NCBI RefSeq assembly: GCF_000591035.1
Contig: NC_022521.1
Location: 1,488,001 to 1,552,000 of the forward strand
Reading direction: 5' to 3'
Length of the DNA: 64,000 nucleotides
From: Aeropyrum camini SY1 = JCM 12091
Lineage (GTDB): Archaea; Thermoproteota; Thermoprotei_A; Sulfolobales; Acidilobaceae
A model generated the notes under the pieces. It was not told the origin of the DNA and ran no database searches. It saw only the letters and a list, made by a program, of their open reading frames with translations. Within the stretch, counting starts at the first letter, position 1. Each line of letters begins with the position of its first letter. The position numbers were made by a program, and so were the translations under genes. Below are positions 15,321 through 23,963 of this stretch, in pieces.

Positions 15321-16493
15321 CTATCTCCTCTTCCGCCTCCTCCGCCTCTCCTCGGCCTCCTCGACGAACACGCCAACACCGAGGAGCTTCCTCACTATCT
15401 CGTCTAAGAACCTTATGTGAGTCCCCTTCTGCCCCAGCATAGGGCCCATATGCTCTTTACCCACCTTTATTTTGAGCTGGGGACCAGCGAAGTCGAAGTC
15501 TATGACGTGCTTGTGTATCCAGCTGACTGGGTGTACCGCCCTGACTATCTCCTTCAAGTCTAGAGTATGCTCTATAGCCCTGATTTTAAGTCCTGTATCA
15601 CCCTCTATCTTCTCGATCCTCTCGCCGCCCTTGCCGATGAAACGGCCCAGGTGGCCTTCTTTAACTATGACAAGCACGTCGGGGACGTGGTCGCTTTCAA
15701 TACCCCATCTCCTCTTCGCGTCCTGGAGGTCGACGGCTGTAATTATGTCTGCGTCTGGCGAGTGTACCCGGGCAGCCTCTATAACTTCTTTTTCAGCCTG
15801 GTTTAACTCCCTCTTCCTCATCAGCAGCTCCATGAGCATTTTGACTCCTCTCTTTGCACCTGGCCTAACAATATCCTTTAACCCCAGATCAACGACCTCA
15901 GCGGTGGGCTCGTTGCTAAGGATCTCCCTGGCCATACTAGCACCATCCATTCCCGGCTCGACTGTCCTCTGGAACACAGGATCCCCGATGACTATCAGCT
16001 TGCTCCCCGTGCCGAGCCTCGTGATAATCTCCACTATAGCCTCGGGTGGCATGCTCTGCGAGTCGTCCACTATAATGACGCTGCTGTCGAACGTTCTACC
16101 CCTCAGGAAATGTGGGTCTACGAGAACGAGGCTCTCGCTCGACAACACCTCCCTGACCCTCTCCTCCCCTAGGAAACCCGAGAGGATGTCCATTAGATAT
16201 TCTGCGGCAAGCCTTCTATATGACTGGGCGTCAGTCATAACTGTTAGTTCTCGCCCCGTAACAACATCTATAACTGGCCTTGCGAGGACTACCCTCCTAA
16301 ACTTGCCCTCGGCAACCATTGCTATCCCGTAGATTATGGAGAATAGACTCTTCCCTGTGCCGGTGGGGCCGAAGACGCCGACTAAGTCCACGTCGGAGAG
16401 AAGAGCTTCTTTAAGCTCCTTCTGACCCTCGCTCCTAGGTTCTAGCGCGTCGAAGAGCCCCTTAAACTTCTCGAGACCCTCCACCATGTCCAC
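15321..16493 (-). CDS. PhoH-like ATPase with C-terminal KH domain
   Basis: A 390-residue protein. The N-terminal PhoH-type P-loop domain has Walker A as VFGPTGTGKSLF (about residue 40), ARPVIDVVTGRELT and a Walker B-like VIIVDDSQSM, with VIGDPVFQRT as the sensor-like motif. The C-terminal part holds KH-type RNA-binding sequence (VKEGHLGRFIGKGGERIEKIEG and a second GPMLGQKGTHIRFL), and the protein ends in a run of Arg and Lys. This arrangement suggests an RNA-associated ATPase or helicase. The exact function is unknown. It is divergent from the methylase gene, 85 nt away. Confidence 0.88.
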   Translation of the reverse strand: MDMVEGLEKFKGLFDALEPRSEGQKELKEALLSDVDLVGVFGPTGTGKSLFSIIYGIAMVAEGKFRRVVLARPVIDVVTGRELTVMTDAQSYRRLAAEYLMDILSGFLGEERVREVLSSESLVLVDPHFLRGRTFDSSVIIVDDSQSMPPEAIVEIITRLGTGSKLIVIGDPVFQRTVEPGMDGASMAREILSNEPTAEVVDLGLKDIVRPGAKRGVKMLMELLMRKRELNQAEKEVIEAARVHSPDADIITAVDLQDAKRRWGIESDHVPDVLVIVKEGHLGRFIGKGGERIEKIEGDTGLKIRAIEHTLDLKEIVRAVHPVSWIHKHVIDFDFAGPQLKIKVGKEHMGPMLGQKGTHIRFLDEIVRKLLGVGVFVEEAEERRRRRKRR

Positions 16494-16578
16494 CCAGGAA
16501 TAGACATAACTATACTATCCCAGGCCAATATTCGCTAGAGGGGATTTCCTGGAGATTCAAGCCGGGGTGTACTAGCTG

Positions 16579-17934
16579 GTGCTCAGATACGGGGCAAGGG
16601 AGATCAGGGCTCTGCTGGAGGCGCTTGAGGCGGCCGAAAAGAGGAAGCCTGCCCAGGTTAGTAAGAGAGAGATCTTCGCCCGCCACGGCCTTATCGGCTC
16701 CAAGTATGACAGGGTTTTCACCGCGATCATGTACAAGATGTTTAGGATGCAGGGGGTTCTCGATAGAACCGTGGCCCATGCTTTGGGATTACCACTTGAA
16801 GAGCTACGTGGCTTCGACCCGATGCTAAGACAGGCCCTTAGGCTGGCTGCATATCTTGCCCAGTTCGACGAGACGGGGGACAGGAGTCTTGTCTCAGCTC
16901 TCCTCCGCCACGGCCTCCCAATCCTGGCTTCCCGCTACGGGTGGAGAAGGGCTAGACTTGTGCACAAGGTTGTCGAGAGGCTCCTCGACGATCCCTGGAA
17001 GCCCTCGACACTGGAGGAAGAGTTCATGGCGAAATATATGGTGCCTACTGACATCGTGCAGATGGCCAGGAGGCTTATTACAGGTGATGAAGAGCTTGAA
17101 AGGCTGCTGAACGCGATAAACAGACCGTCAGTAAACAGCGTGAGGGTGAACACGCTAAAAGCGAGCTTTGAAGAAGTCTATAAGACTATAAGATCTAGCG
17201 GCCTCTACGCATGGCCTTCAGAGAGAGTAGAGGGTGTAATAAGATACAAGGGACCATTCAACGATACCCTAGCAAAGCTGCTGGCCGAGGGGAAGATAGT
17301 GCCGCAGGACGAGTCAAGTGCAGCTGCGGCGCCTCTCCTCAGCCCGATGCCGGGGGAGCTAATTCTCGATATGTGTGCCGCCCCAGGCGGTAAAACCACT
17401 CACCTCGCCGAACTCTCCAGGCTCCAAGCTAGGATAGTGGGGTTCGACATATACTGGGATAGGCTCAGGAGGATGAAGGCTCTCGTAGAGGCCACAGGCA
17501 CGGAGCCATCTATAGCAGTGGTGAAGGCGGACGCCGCCAATGCCGCCAGAATAGTGGGTAGAGAGAGCGTGGACAAGGTTCTCCTGGACCCGCCTTGCAG
17601 CACCACCGGCGGCCTTCACAAGAATGTGGACGCCCGGTGGAGGCTCAACAGAGAGAGAGTAATGGAGCTTCAGAGGCTTCAAAAGACCCTGTTGGATGCC
17701 GCCGTAGAGGTTGTGAAGCCCGGCGGCCTGATACTGTATACGGTGTGCAGCATACTTGCGGAGGAGGGTGAGGATGTTATACTTCACGCCCTAAAAAAGT
17801 GGGGTAACCTGGAGTTGGTGCCACTACACGGGCCGTACGAAGAGTCGCCAATACTGCCGGGGACGATGAGGGCCTGGCCCCATAAGCACGGTGTTACAGG
17901 CTTTTTCTACGCCCTCCTCAGGAAGAAGGCTTAG
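16579..17934 (+). CDS. RsmB/NSUN-type RNA m5C methyltransferase
   Basis: A 451-residue protein with an N-terminal NusB-like helical RNA-binding domain (to about residue 160), then a SAM-dependent methylase domain. Motif I is LILDMCAAPGGKTTHLAEL, the catalytic Cys pair lies in VLLDPPCSTTGG and LYTVCSIL, and a SAM-binding acidic residue is in VGFDIYWDRL. It makes 5-methylcytosine in rRNA or tRNA; which one cannot be read from sequence. Length fits the RsmB-like members of COG0144. GTG at 16579 is the first usable start. The MFS gene follows 17 nt downstream and may share the transcript. Confidence 0.93.
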   Translation: MLRYGAREIRALLEALEAAEKRKPAQVSKREIFARHGLIGSKYDRVFTAIMYKMFRMQGVLDRTVAHALGLPLEELRGFDPMLRQALRLAAYLAQFDETGDRSLVSALLRHGLPILASRYGWRRARLVHKVVERLLDDPWKPSTLEEEFMAKYMVPTDIVQMARRLITGDEELERLLNAINRPSVNSVRVNTLKASFEEVYKTIRSSGLYAWPSERVEGVIRYKGPFNDTLAKLLAEGKIVPQDESSAAAAPLLSPMPGELILDMCAAPGGKTTHLAELSRLQARIVGFDIYWDRLRRMKALVEATGTEPSIAVVKADAANAARIVGRESVDKVLLDPPCSTTGGLHKNVDARWRLNRERVMELQRLQKTLLDAAVEVVKPGGLILYTVCSILAEEGEDVILHALKKWGNLELVPLHGPYEESPILPGTMRAWPHKHGVTGFFYALLRKKA

Positions 17935-17951
17935 CGGCTCCTGGGAAGTCT

Positions 17952-19235
17952 ATGCCCTCTCTATATCTACTCCAGACTACAAGCCCTCTCCACGGCTACA
18001 GCGAGAACAGCGAGCCGGAAGAGGGGTGGGGAGGGTTAAACAGGGCTGCACTAGCTGTAGCGGCGTACAACGTGTTCAGGGGGTTTGCGGTCGGCGGCTA
18101 TATGGCCCTGTTCCCTATGTACATGCGGAGCCTCGGCTACAGCATGGAGAGTATAGGTGGAGTGATCGCCGTTTCAAGCCTGTTCTCCGCACTGGTCTTG
18201 CCAGCGCTCGGGGTCTATATAGACAGGATGGGGCCGCGAATATGGGTTATCATAACGGGTATACTCCAGTTCGCTGGAATCGCCATCCTCATTATGGAAC
18301 CCGGTCTAAGCGGCCTCACAGCCAGCTACCTCTTATTCCTCCTATCGTTTATGGCGGGCCAGCCCTCCAGGATGAGCTTCCTCGCCAGAAGCATAGATGT
18401 AAACAGCCTAGGCTACATCGTTGGTGTCACGAGCAGCGTTTTCAGCGCTTCACGGCTTGTTGGGCCAGCAGCGGGAGGCTACATCTCAGGGGCTCTTGGG
18501 TTCCGGGGCGCGTTCGAGGTCCTCGCCGCCTCAAGTCTAATGGGTCTCCTGCTATTTACACTACTCTCCACTCGCGTGAATCTCCGCGAGGTTAGCAGGC
18601 CTGGGAGCGTTCTAGAGGCGTACTTGAGCCTGATCAAACCAGATGCAGGCTTCGGCAGGTTTCTCGTGTTCATAGGTGTCGACAGGCTGTCGTGGAGCCT
18701 CTGGTTCCAAATGCTAACAGCCCACCTCTACAACCACGGCTTCTCCGAGTTCCAGGCCGGGCTGGCGGTGACCGTAAGTGGCGTTGTTCAGACGGCTACC
18801 CTGCCCCTGGCTGGCAGGCTTGTCGACAGGTTGGGCGCTGTCCTCGGGCTGGTGGTCAGCGAGGCTGTGGGCGCTCTAACAGCCCTCCTGCTCACGGACC
18901 CCACGCCCATAAGGGTCTACATAGCGATGGTTTCTATGGGAGTCTCCATAGCCAGCTGGGTCCCCTCGTACAATAAGATGGTGGCAATGCTTAGGGGGGA
19001 GGGCGGGACGGGCTATACCCAGGTGAACACGGTTAGAAGTATATCGGGAGCCCCAGGCCCCTATATAGGCGGACTCTTATACGACGCCCTGTCTCCTATG
19101 GCACCCTTCGCCGTCTCGGCGTCCCTGCTCATATTGCTGGCACTTCTAGGGAGAAGGCTGGTTTTGAAGGAGGTTAGGGAGGTTGAACGGCTGCCTGGTC
19201 ATCTACTCACCGAACCTGTGAAGTCCTATGGATAG
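17952..19235 (+). CDS. Major facilitator superfamily transporter
   Basis: A 427-residue protein with about 12 transmembrane helices in two halves. The first helix begins around residue 35 (RAALAVAAYNVFRGFAVGGY) after a polar 30-residue leader. The loop between helices 2 and 3 has GVYIDRMGPR, close to the MFS motif A (GxxxDRxGRR), and the second half repeats it as GRLVDRLGAVLG. The substrate cannot be predicted. It is downstream of the methylase gene on the same strand, and its end abuts the end of the reverse 139-aa gene, so the two are convergent. Confidence 0.88.
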   Translation: MPSLYLLQTTSPLHGYSENSEPEEGWGGLNRAALAVAAYNVFRGFAVGGYMALFPMYMRSLGYSMESIGGVIAVSSLFSALVLPALGVYIDRMGPRIWVIITGILQFAGIAILIMEPGLSGLTASYLLFLLSFMAGQPSRMSFLARSIDVNSLGYIVGVTSSVFSASRLVGPAAGGYISGALGFRGAFEVLAASSLMGLLLFTLLSTRVNLREVSRPGSVLEAYLSLIKPDAGFGRFLVFIGVDRLSWSLWFQMLTAHLYNHGFSEFQAGLAVTVSGVVQTATLPLAGRLVDRLGAVLGLVVSEAVGALTALLLTDPTPIRVYIAMVSMGVSIASWVPSYNKMVAMLRGEGGTGYTQVNTVRSISGAPGPYIGGLLYDALSPMAPFAVSASLLILLALLGRRLVLKEVREVERLPGHLLTEPVKSYG

Positions 19236-19655
19236 CTATGTATGGAGGCATGGTAGGCTGAGGTATATTCTTCCCCTTTCCCTCCTCTTGACATACCCTA
19301 CTCCCCTCTTCGGCTCAACACCCTCAACACACATAACCACCGGAGGGAAGTCTTGGTATTCAAGCTTGAAGCAGCCATCTATGGTTGAGACTCGAATCTT
19401 TGCACCGCGGCTAAGGGCTATGGCACCTATGATAGTCCCCCTCAAGGCGTCTTCCGGTATGTCGAGGTGGGTTGAGGAGGCGCCCATACACCCTCTGGGA
19501 TGGAGGTAGGCGATGAACACCCTTTTCACCCCTGAGGCGTGGTCCGAGATGAAGATCTTCACAGGCTTTTTACATCCCAAACCTCTCCACCAACCTAATA
19601 GCTTGTCAACCGCGTAAACTCGACCCTCACTTTTTGAAGGCAGACCCTCTAACAA
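19236..19655 (-). CDS. Hypothetical protein
   Basis: A protein of up to 139 residues that I do not recognise. It appears soluble, with strand-rich segments (PVKIFISDHASGVKRVFIAYL, RGTIIGAIALSRGAKIRVSTI, PPVVMCVEGVE) and four Cys residues (GLGCKK, PRGCMG, DGCFKLEY, VMCVEG) plus a terminal Cys in SLPCLHT. The Cys spacing does not form a standard zinc or cluster motif. Its frame starts (TTG 19655) inside the upstream region of the divergent CoA-transferase gene, so one of the two starts is probably further in. Confidence 0.55.
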   Translation of the reverse strand: MLEGLPSKSEGRVYAVDKLLGWWRGLGCKKPVKIFISDHASGVKRVFIAYLHPRGCMGASSTHLDIPEDALRGTIIGAIALSRGAKIRVSTIDGCFKLEYQDFPPVVMCVEGVEPKRGVGYVKRRERGRIYLSLPCLHT

Positions 19656-19675
19656 TTAGGTGTGGTGGCTGTCTT

Positions 19676-21340
19676 TTGTCGTTTGAAGAAATCTCATACC
19701 TGGGGCTAGGGAAAACTGTTACCGCTGAGGAAGCGCTAGCCAACATCAAGGATGGATCCGTCGTTGCCATAAGCGGTTTTAACATGGCTATGACGCCGGA
19801 GTACCTCGTCGAGGAGCTTTATAGGCTATACCTGAAAACCGGACACCCAAGGGACCTGTTCATAATTAGCGACACCTTCCCAGGAGTTCCTGGTAGGGGT
19901 ATAGACAGGATTGCCGAGGACATGTACAGGAGGGGGGAGGAAGGGTTCATCTCGGGGATGCTACTACCCTTCTACGGCTGGAGCAGGACTTTGCAGAAGA
20001 TGATTATAGAGGAGTGGTTCGAAGCCTACACCTGGAGCATTGGTATAATGGCGTACTGGTTCAGGGAGGTTGGAAGCGGCCGGCCTGGCGTGCTCAGCAG
20101 GGTAGGCGTTAACACGTTCCTCGACCCTCGCCTAGGTGGATGCGCGCTCAACGAGAAGGCTAGGAAGGCAGGCAGGGTTAGGGGCAGGATTCTCGAGATA
20201 GATGGGAGAGAATATATACTTTACCAGGCTCCCAAGCCGGAGGTCGGCCTCCTACGCGGGTCAACAGCAGATGAGAAGGGCAACGTGAGCATTGAGGACG
20301 AGGGGATACAGGGGACCATACTCAACATTGCACAGGCGGTTAAAGCGAGGCCGAGAAGGGGTTTCAACATAGTCCAGGTCCTAAGGGTTGCGAGGTTCGG
20401 CAACATACGTGCCAAGAACGTTGCGGTCCCAGGTCCTCTAATAGACTATGTAGTAGTAGCTCCGAGGGAGAAACACTGGCAGGGAGCTTCCATGGATATG
20501 GATAGGAGGGTGAGCGGAGAGATAATAACACCCTTATCCCCAGCCTTCGCCGAGCCCCTGCCGCTCGACCACAGGAAGATCATAGCTAGGAGGGTGCTTC
20601 TTGAGATGGCCAAGCTTGTGGCGAAGGAGGGCAGACCTATAATAGTCAATCTTGGGGTTGGCATACCCAGCCTTGTAGCCCACGTGGCAGTTGAGGAGGA
20701 TGTAGCCGAGTACATGGAGATAACCATAGAATCGGGCCCGTGGGGCGGGATACCGTTTACAGGCCCCGACTTTGGACTGGCTATAAGCCCTTACGCTATG
20801 CTCAGCATACCTGACCAATTCACAATATACGAGGGAGGCATACTCGACGCCGCCAGCCTTGGATTCCTCCAGGTGGACAGGGAGGGAAACGTGAACTCGA
20901 GTATACTGCCTGACAGGCTGCCCGGCCCGGGCGGCTTCTCCGTGATAGCAGCTGGAAGCCCTAACCTGTACTTCGCCGGAGGATTCACCGCTGGTAAGCG
21001 AGACATTGTTGCCGAGGAGGGCAGGCTTGTAATCAGGCGGGAGGGGGATATAAGGAAGTTTGTGAGGAGCGTGTACAAGATCCTGTACAACCCCCGCTCA
21101 GCCATGGAGTACAACGACCAGGAGGTGCTCTACATAACCGAGAGAGCCGTGTTCAGGCTCGAAAGCGGCGGGCTAAGACTAGTGGAGGTGGCGCCGGGCG
21201 TGGACCTAGAGAAGGACGTGCTGAGGCACATGGAGTTCACCCCCCTGATAACAGGGAGAGTCGAAGAGATGGACAAGAGGATATTCAGGGAGAGGAAGAT
21301 GGAGGTTAAGAAAGAGCTTGAGAAGGCATTGAGGGTATAG
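19676..21340 (+). CDS. Acyl-CoA:acetate/3-ketoacid CoA-transferase family protein
   Basis: About 554 residues in two fused alpha and beta CoA-transferase domains, as in the YdiF / propionate CoA-transferase group. The alpha half opens with VTAEEALANIKDGSVVAISGFNMAM-like sequence, read here as KDGSVVAISGFNMAM. The beta half has GVGIPSLVAHV and MEITIESGPWGGIP, whose Glu is the expected covalent CoA-thioester residue. It moves CoA between acyl groups; substrates are unknown. TTG 19676 follows GGTGTGGTGG and gives a family-like N-terminus. An earlier TTG at 19634 would overlap the start of the divergent gene. It may serve amino-acid or fatty-acid fermentation products. Confidence 0.88.
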   Translation: MSFEEISYLGLGKTVTAEEALANIKDGSVVAISGFNMAMTPEYLVEELYRLYLKTGHPRDLFIISDTFPGVPGRGIDRIAEDMYRRGEEGFISGMLLPFYGWSRTLQKMIIEEWFEAYTWSIGIMAYWFREVGSGRPGVLSRVGVNTFLDPRLGGCALNEKARKAGRVRGRILEIDGREYILYQAPKPEVGLLRGSTADEKGNVSIEDEGIQGTILNIAQAVKARPRRGFNIVQVLRVARFGNIRAKNVAVPGPLIDYVVVAPREKHWQGASMDMDRRVSGEIITPLSPAFAEPLPLDHRKIIARRVLLEMAKLVAKEGRPIIVNLGVGIPSLVAHVAVEEDVAEYMEITIESGPWGGIPFTGPDFGLAISPYAMLSIPDQFTIYEGGILDAASLGFLQVDREGNVNSSILPDRLPGPGGFSVIAAGSPNLYFAGGFTAGKRDIVAEEGRLVIRREGDIRKFVRSVYKILYNPRSAMEYNDQEVLYITERAVFRLESGGLRLVEVAPGVDLEKDVLRHMEFTPLITGRVEEMDKRIFRERKMEVKKELEKALRV

Positions 21341-21564
21341 CCGCTTCCTCTAACCGTACCACTCCGTGTCTTCCTGTCTCATCGTGGTGCGGTTCCCTCC
21401 TCGCCCACACCACCTCTTTTCACTGGGGTGCGGGGTCATAGGGGGCGGTGGAGCCCAGCGGCAAGAGGCTCCCATACACCCCTTGATCTAATGTTTCTGC
21501 CCCCCGGGTGCCATTAACTAATAAACCCTGAAGGACCGAGCCTAGAGACTGTGGTGAGTAGGGT
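21341..21564. other. Intergenic region upstream of S25e
   Basis: This 224-nt stretch lies before the ribosomal S25e gene. CTAATAAAC (21518-21526) is a good TATA box about 25 nt before a start site near 21548, leaving a short leader with GGTGAG ahead of the ATG. The rest is pyrimidine-rich on this strand, and nothing else was recognised in it. Confidence 0.5.
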
Positions 21565-21861
21565 ATGGCAAAGAGGAAGGCCCAAACGGCGAAAGAGGGC
21601 GAGAAGCAGCAGGGGTTTAAGGAGATCATACCAGAGGTTACGGAAAAGCTTGTGGCACAGGCGAGGAGGGAGGTTGAGAGGGAGAAGTGGGTTACACCTC
21701 ACAAGCTAGCCCAGAAAATGGGGATAAAGGTTAGCATAGCCCGCCGGGTGCTGCGCATTCTCGAAGAAGAAGGGGTGCTAGTCCTCTTCACTAGGAACCG
21801 GAGGAGTCCCCTCTACCTACCGAAGAAGAGAGTGCCCACAGCTCCGCCGCGGGGCCTCTAG
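21565..21861 (+). CDS. rps25e: Ribosomal protein S25e
   Basis: A 98-residue small-subunit protein found in archaea and eukaryotes. It has a basic, flexible N-terminus (MAKRKAQTAKEGEKQQG) followed by the winged-helix core with WVTPHKLAQKMGIKVSIARR and RILEEEGVLVLFTRNRRSPLY, both characteristic of S25e. It is a single-gene unit by its promoter (CTAATAAAC at 21518-21526), though the next gene lies 59 nt downstream on the same strand. Confidence 0.92.
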   Translation: MAKRKAQTAKEGEKQQGFKEIIPEVTEKLVAQARREVEREKWVTPHKLAQKMGIKVSIARRVLRILEEEGVLVLFTRNRRSPLYLPKKRVPTAPPRGL

Positions 21862-21920
21862 CCCCCCCGGGAAGCTGGGATAGAAGGGTGTAGAGACCCC
21901 CTATGGGGGGTTAGCGCGTT

Positions 21921-22796
21921 TTGAAGGGGGGTAGTTTAGTCCTAGTCGCTGGTCTAGGGGAGGATAGTGGTAAAACAAGTCTTGCAGCAGGATTGTTGGC
22001 TTCGTTCAGATCTCTCGGTCTCGAAGCGAAAGGCTTCAAGCCTGCTGGGGCTACTAACATGTGGCTGCATCCTGAGGTCCTGGAGGAGACGGAGAAGAGG
22101 GGCTTCCTGGTAACGTGGGACACCCTAAAGCTCTACAGAGCGTCTGGCGAGGACCTCGATTTGAGGGTTATGAACCCTGTTGCTGGCTTTTCACTCCCGC
22201 CATACAAAACCGTGGGCAGTCCGAGCGGCTTCCTACTCTTGCTGGCTGGCAATCTCGCTGTAGTTAGGGTGAGCGAGTGTCTAGCGAGGGGATTGTCCAC
22301 TATACATTTAATGGCCGACGGCGTGCTACAAGAGGTGCCGAGGGGTGTTAGGAAGGCTCTTGAGGATGCTATCTCCCACATTAAACCTCCTCCCTTCAAG
22401 GTGAAGCCCGGTTTTATAGCTGAGGTTCTTGGGGAGCCTGCGTCGAAGGCTGCTGACACCTGCCTGGATAGCCTTTTAAATAGGGGCGGCCTCATTGTTG
22501 CAGAGTCAAACAGTGATATAGCCGCCCCTACCAGGGGTGTCCTGGAGAGGTCTAGTGTAGTGCTTGTGTCTGGGTGGGGTAGGGTCTATCTCTTCTCGGG
22601 GAGTGTCTGGAGGAGGGCTGTTGAAGCCTCCATGATGGGAGGCGTCCCGTGGGGTGTGAGGACGGGGGATATACTGTCGCTGGCCAGGCCCGAGAGGGTG
22701 TTCGACATAAAGCTAACCACCCACGGCGCGCTGGACCCGGAGGATGGTGGGGTGCTGGCCGAGGCCGTGCTGTCTATGCTAGAGGAACGCGTCTAA
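21921..22796 (+). CDS. Predicted P-loop ATPase or GTPase
   Basis: A 291-residue soluble protein. The N-terminus LVLVAGLGEDSGKTSLAAGLL is a deviant Walker A of the SIMIBI class (as in BioD, CobQ and MinD), followed by LGLEAKGFKPAGATNMW, which resembles the dethiobiotin-synthetase style switch. Later motifs include GGLIVAESNSDIAAP. It corresponds to archaeal predicted P-loop ATPase/GTPase families without a known substrate. TTG 21921 is preceded by a weak ribosome site. Its last 18 nt overlap the end of the convergent metallophosphoesterase gene. Confidence 0.78.
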   Translation: MKGGSLVLVAGLGEDSGKTSLAAGLLASFRSLGLEAKGFKPAGATNMWLHPEVLEETEKRGFLVTWDTLKLYRASGEDLDLRVMNPVAGFSLPPYKTVGSPSGFLLLLAGNLAVVRVSECLARGLSTIHLMADGVLQEVPRGVRKALEDAISHIKPPPFKVKPGFIAEVLGEPASKAADTCLDSLLNRGGLIVAESNSDIAAPTRGVLERSSVVLVSGWGRVYLFSGSVWRRAVEASMMGGVPWGVRTGDILSLARPERVFDIKLTTHGALDPEDGGVLAEAVLSMLEERV

Positions 22797-23495
22797 CCGC
22801 ATCCTACCCAACTTAACGTCCACTATTCTCCTGACTAGCGGGAGGCTAACGTTATAGACGGGGACCCCGTGTACAATGGCGTAGGGCCTGCCGTTGTGGG
22901 CGTGTGCATGAACAGCCGCGTCTGGCCTTGCCCTGGAGAGCATCCTCTCCATACTACTGCTATACAAGTAAGGATGTATCTTCGGGTCTTCACCCTCCAC
23001 AGTGGCCCGGGCCACTCCATAGTGGGTTAGAAGGATGACATAGTCAGCCTCGCGCCGCGCCTCCCTCACGAGCCCCTCGAGAACCCTGGGCCTCCTCCTA
23101 AACACGTCGGCCAGCCAAGGCATATTCCTCCTCTGCCACGCAGTCAGCCTGTCTAGAGACCCTGTGGAGCCTACAACAGCGACGCTGCTCCCGCCACAAT
23201 CACCTGTGTAGACGGAGTCATCCAGCCAAACCACCTCACGGTAAAGCCTGGCCATCTCCTCCCTTTCCCAGTCTTCATTGCCGAACACGCCTACGAACAC
23301 CGAGCTGTCGAACCTTTCCCTTAACAGTCTAAACGCGGGGGAGAACGCGTGGGCACGTCCCCTCTCGACTAGATCTCCAGCGAGCAAAACCATACACGGC
23401 TCTCCGCCACTCCACGATTTCAGGGCGTGGCTGAGCAGGTTAAGGTAGCGCGGGGAGTGGATATCGCCAGTAGCGGCAACCAGCCTCAACAACAC
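22779..23495 (-). CDS. Metallophosphoesterase family protein
   Basis: A 238-residue calcineurin-like phosphoesterase with the metal-binding series of the family: ATGDIHSPRY (Asp, His), LLAGDLVERG (Asp), FGNEDWE (Asn, with Glu-Asp in place of the common His-Asp), LLTHYGVA (His) and VHAHAHNGRP (His pair). FGNEDW instead of GNHD is known in archaeal YfcE-like members. It hydrolyses phosphomonoesters or diesters; the substrate is unknown. Its end overlaps the end of the convergent P-loop gene by 18 nt. Confidence 0.88.
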   Translation of the reverse strand: MLLRLVAATGDIHSPRYLNLLSHALKSWSGGEPCMVLLAGDLVERGRAHAFSPAFRLLRERFDSSVFVGVFGNEDWEREEMARLYREVVWLDDSVYTGDCGGSSVAVVGSTGSLDRLTAWQRRNMPWLADVFRRRPRVLEGLVREARREADYVILLTHYGVARATVEGEDPKIHPYLYSSSMERMLSRARPDAAVHAHAHNGRPYAIVHGVPVYNVSLPLVRRIVDVKLGRMRLDAFL

Positions 23496-23562
23496 AACAC
23501 CCTGGACGCGGGTCAGCGCTTTGGCCCCACATCACAACCCCCCAGGCCGGGACGTGAGGGGC

Positions 23563-23613
23563 TCAGCGACGCCACCCCTCGAAGAGTCAAGAGGGGGGTT
23601 CGCACTTCATCCC
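23563..23613 (-). ncRNA. Weak C/D-box sRNA candidate
   Basis: On the reverse strand GGGATGAAG (23605-23613) resembles a C box and CTGA (23563-23566) a D box about 45 nt downstream, with GGGG and CCCC available for a terminal stem. A TTGA could act as D', but the C' box is not convincing. A TATA-like GGTTATCTC near 23645-23653 is correctly spaced. It lies in the upstream region of the phosphoesterase gene and could equally be its leader. Confidence 0.22.
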
Positions 23614-23675
23614 CCAGCCGTAGTATAGCTTGGGTGCTGGAGGAGAGATAACCTGTATCATACTTTGAGTGCCGA

Positions 23676-23927
23676 TCACCTACCGGTGTATATGATTAGC
23701 CTCTCCTCCTCACCGCTACTCTTAACTCTCACGTAGCCGTGGGTCTCTAGCTCCATGAGAATGTTCACTATCTCCCTCCTACTCGCTTTAAGCCCTTCGT
23801 TTTCAAGGTAGAGTATGAGGTCGCTCTCCGTTATCGGCGTCTGCCCGTTCTTAGTCCTCTTGACTATGGTCTCGTAAACCAGGTTTCTTAGAGTGGAGGG
23901 AACCCAGGTCTCGCTCCTCGAACTCAC
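23676..23927 (-). CDS. Small winged-helix DNA-binding protein
   Basis: An 83-residue protein made almost entirely of one winged helix: helix 1 STLRNLVYETIVKRT, helix 2 TESDLILYLENEG, recognition helix KASRREIVNILMELETHGY, then the wing VRVKSSGEEERLIIYTGR. It is the size of compact crenarchaeal regulators. It follows the CDC48 gene by 36 nt on the same strand, so it may be co-transcribed with it. The target is unknown. Confidence 0.78.
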   Translation of the reverse strand: MSSRSETWVPSTLRNLVYETIVKRTKNGQTPITESDLILYLENEGLKASRREIVNILMELETHGYVRVKSSGEEERLIIYTGR

Positions 23928-23963
23928 AGCTATCCCACCCCATTCCGTGTAGCGGGGGCGTGT

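Noticed and set aside
15472-16332. 286-residue ORF opposite the PhoH-like gene
   Set aside because: Antisense shadow; the reverse-strand protein has clear Walker and KH motifs.
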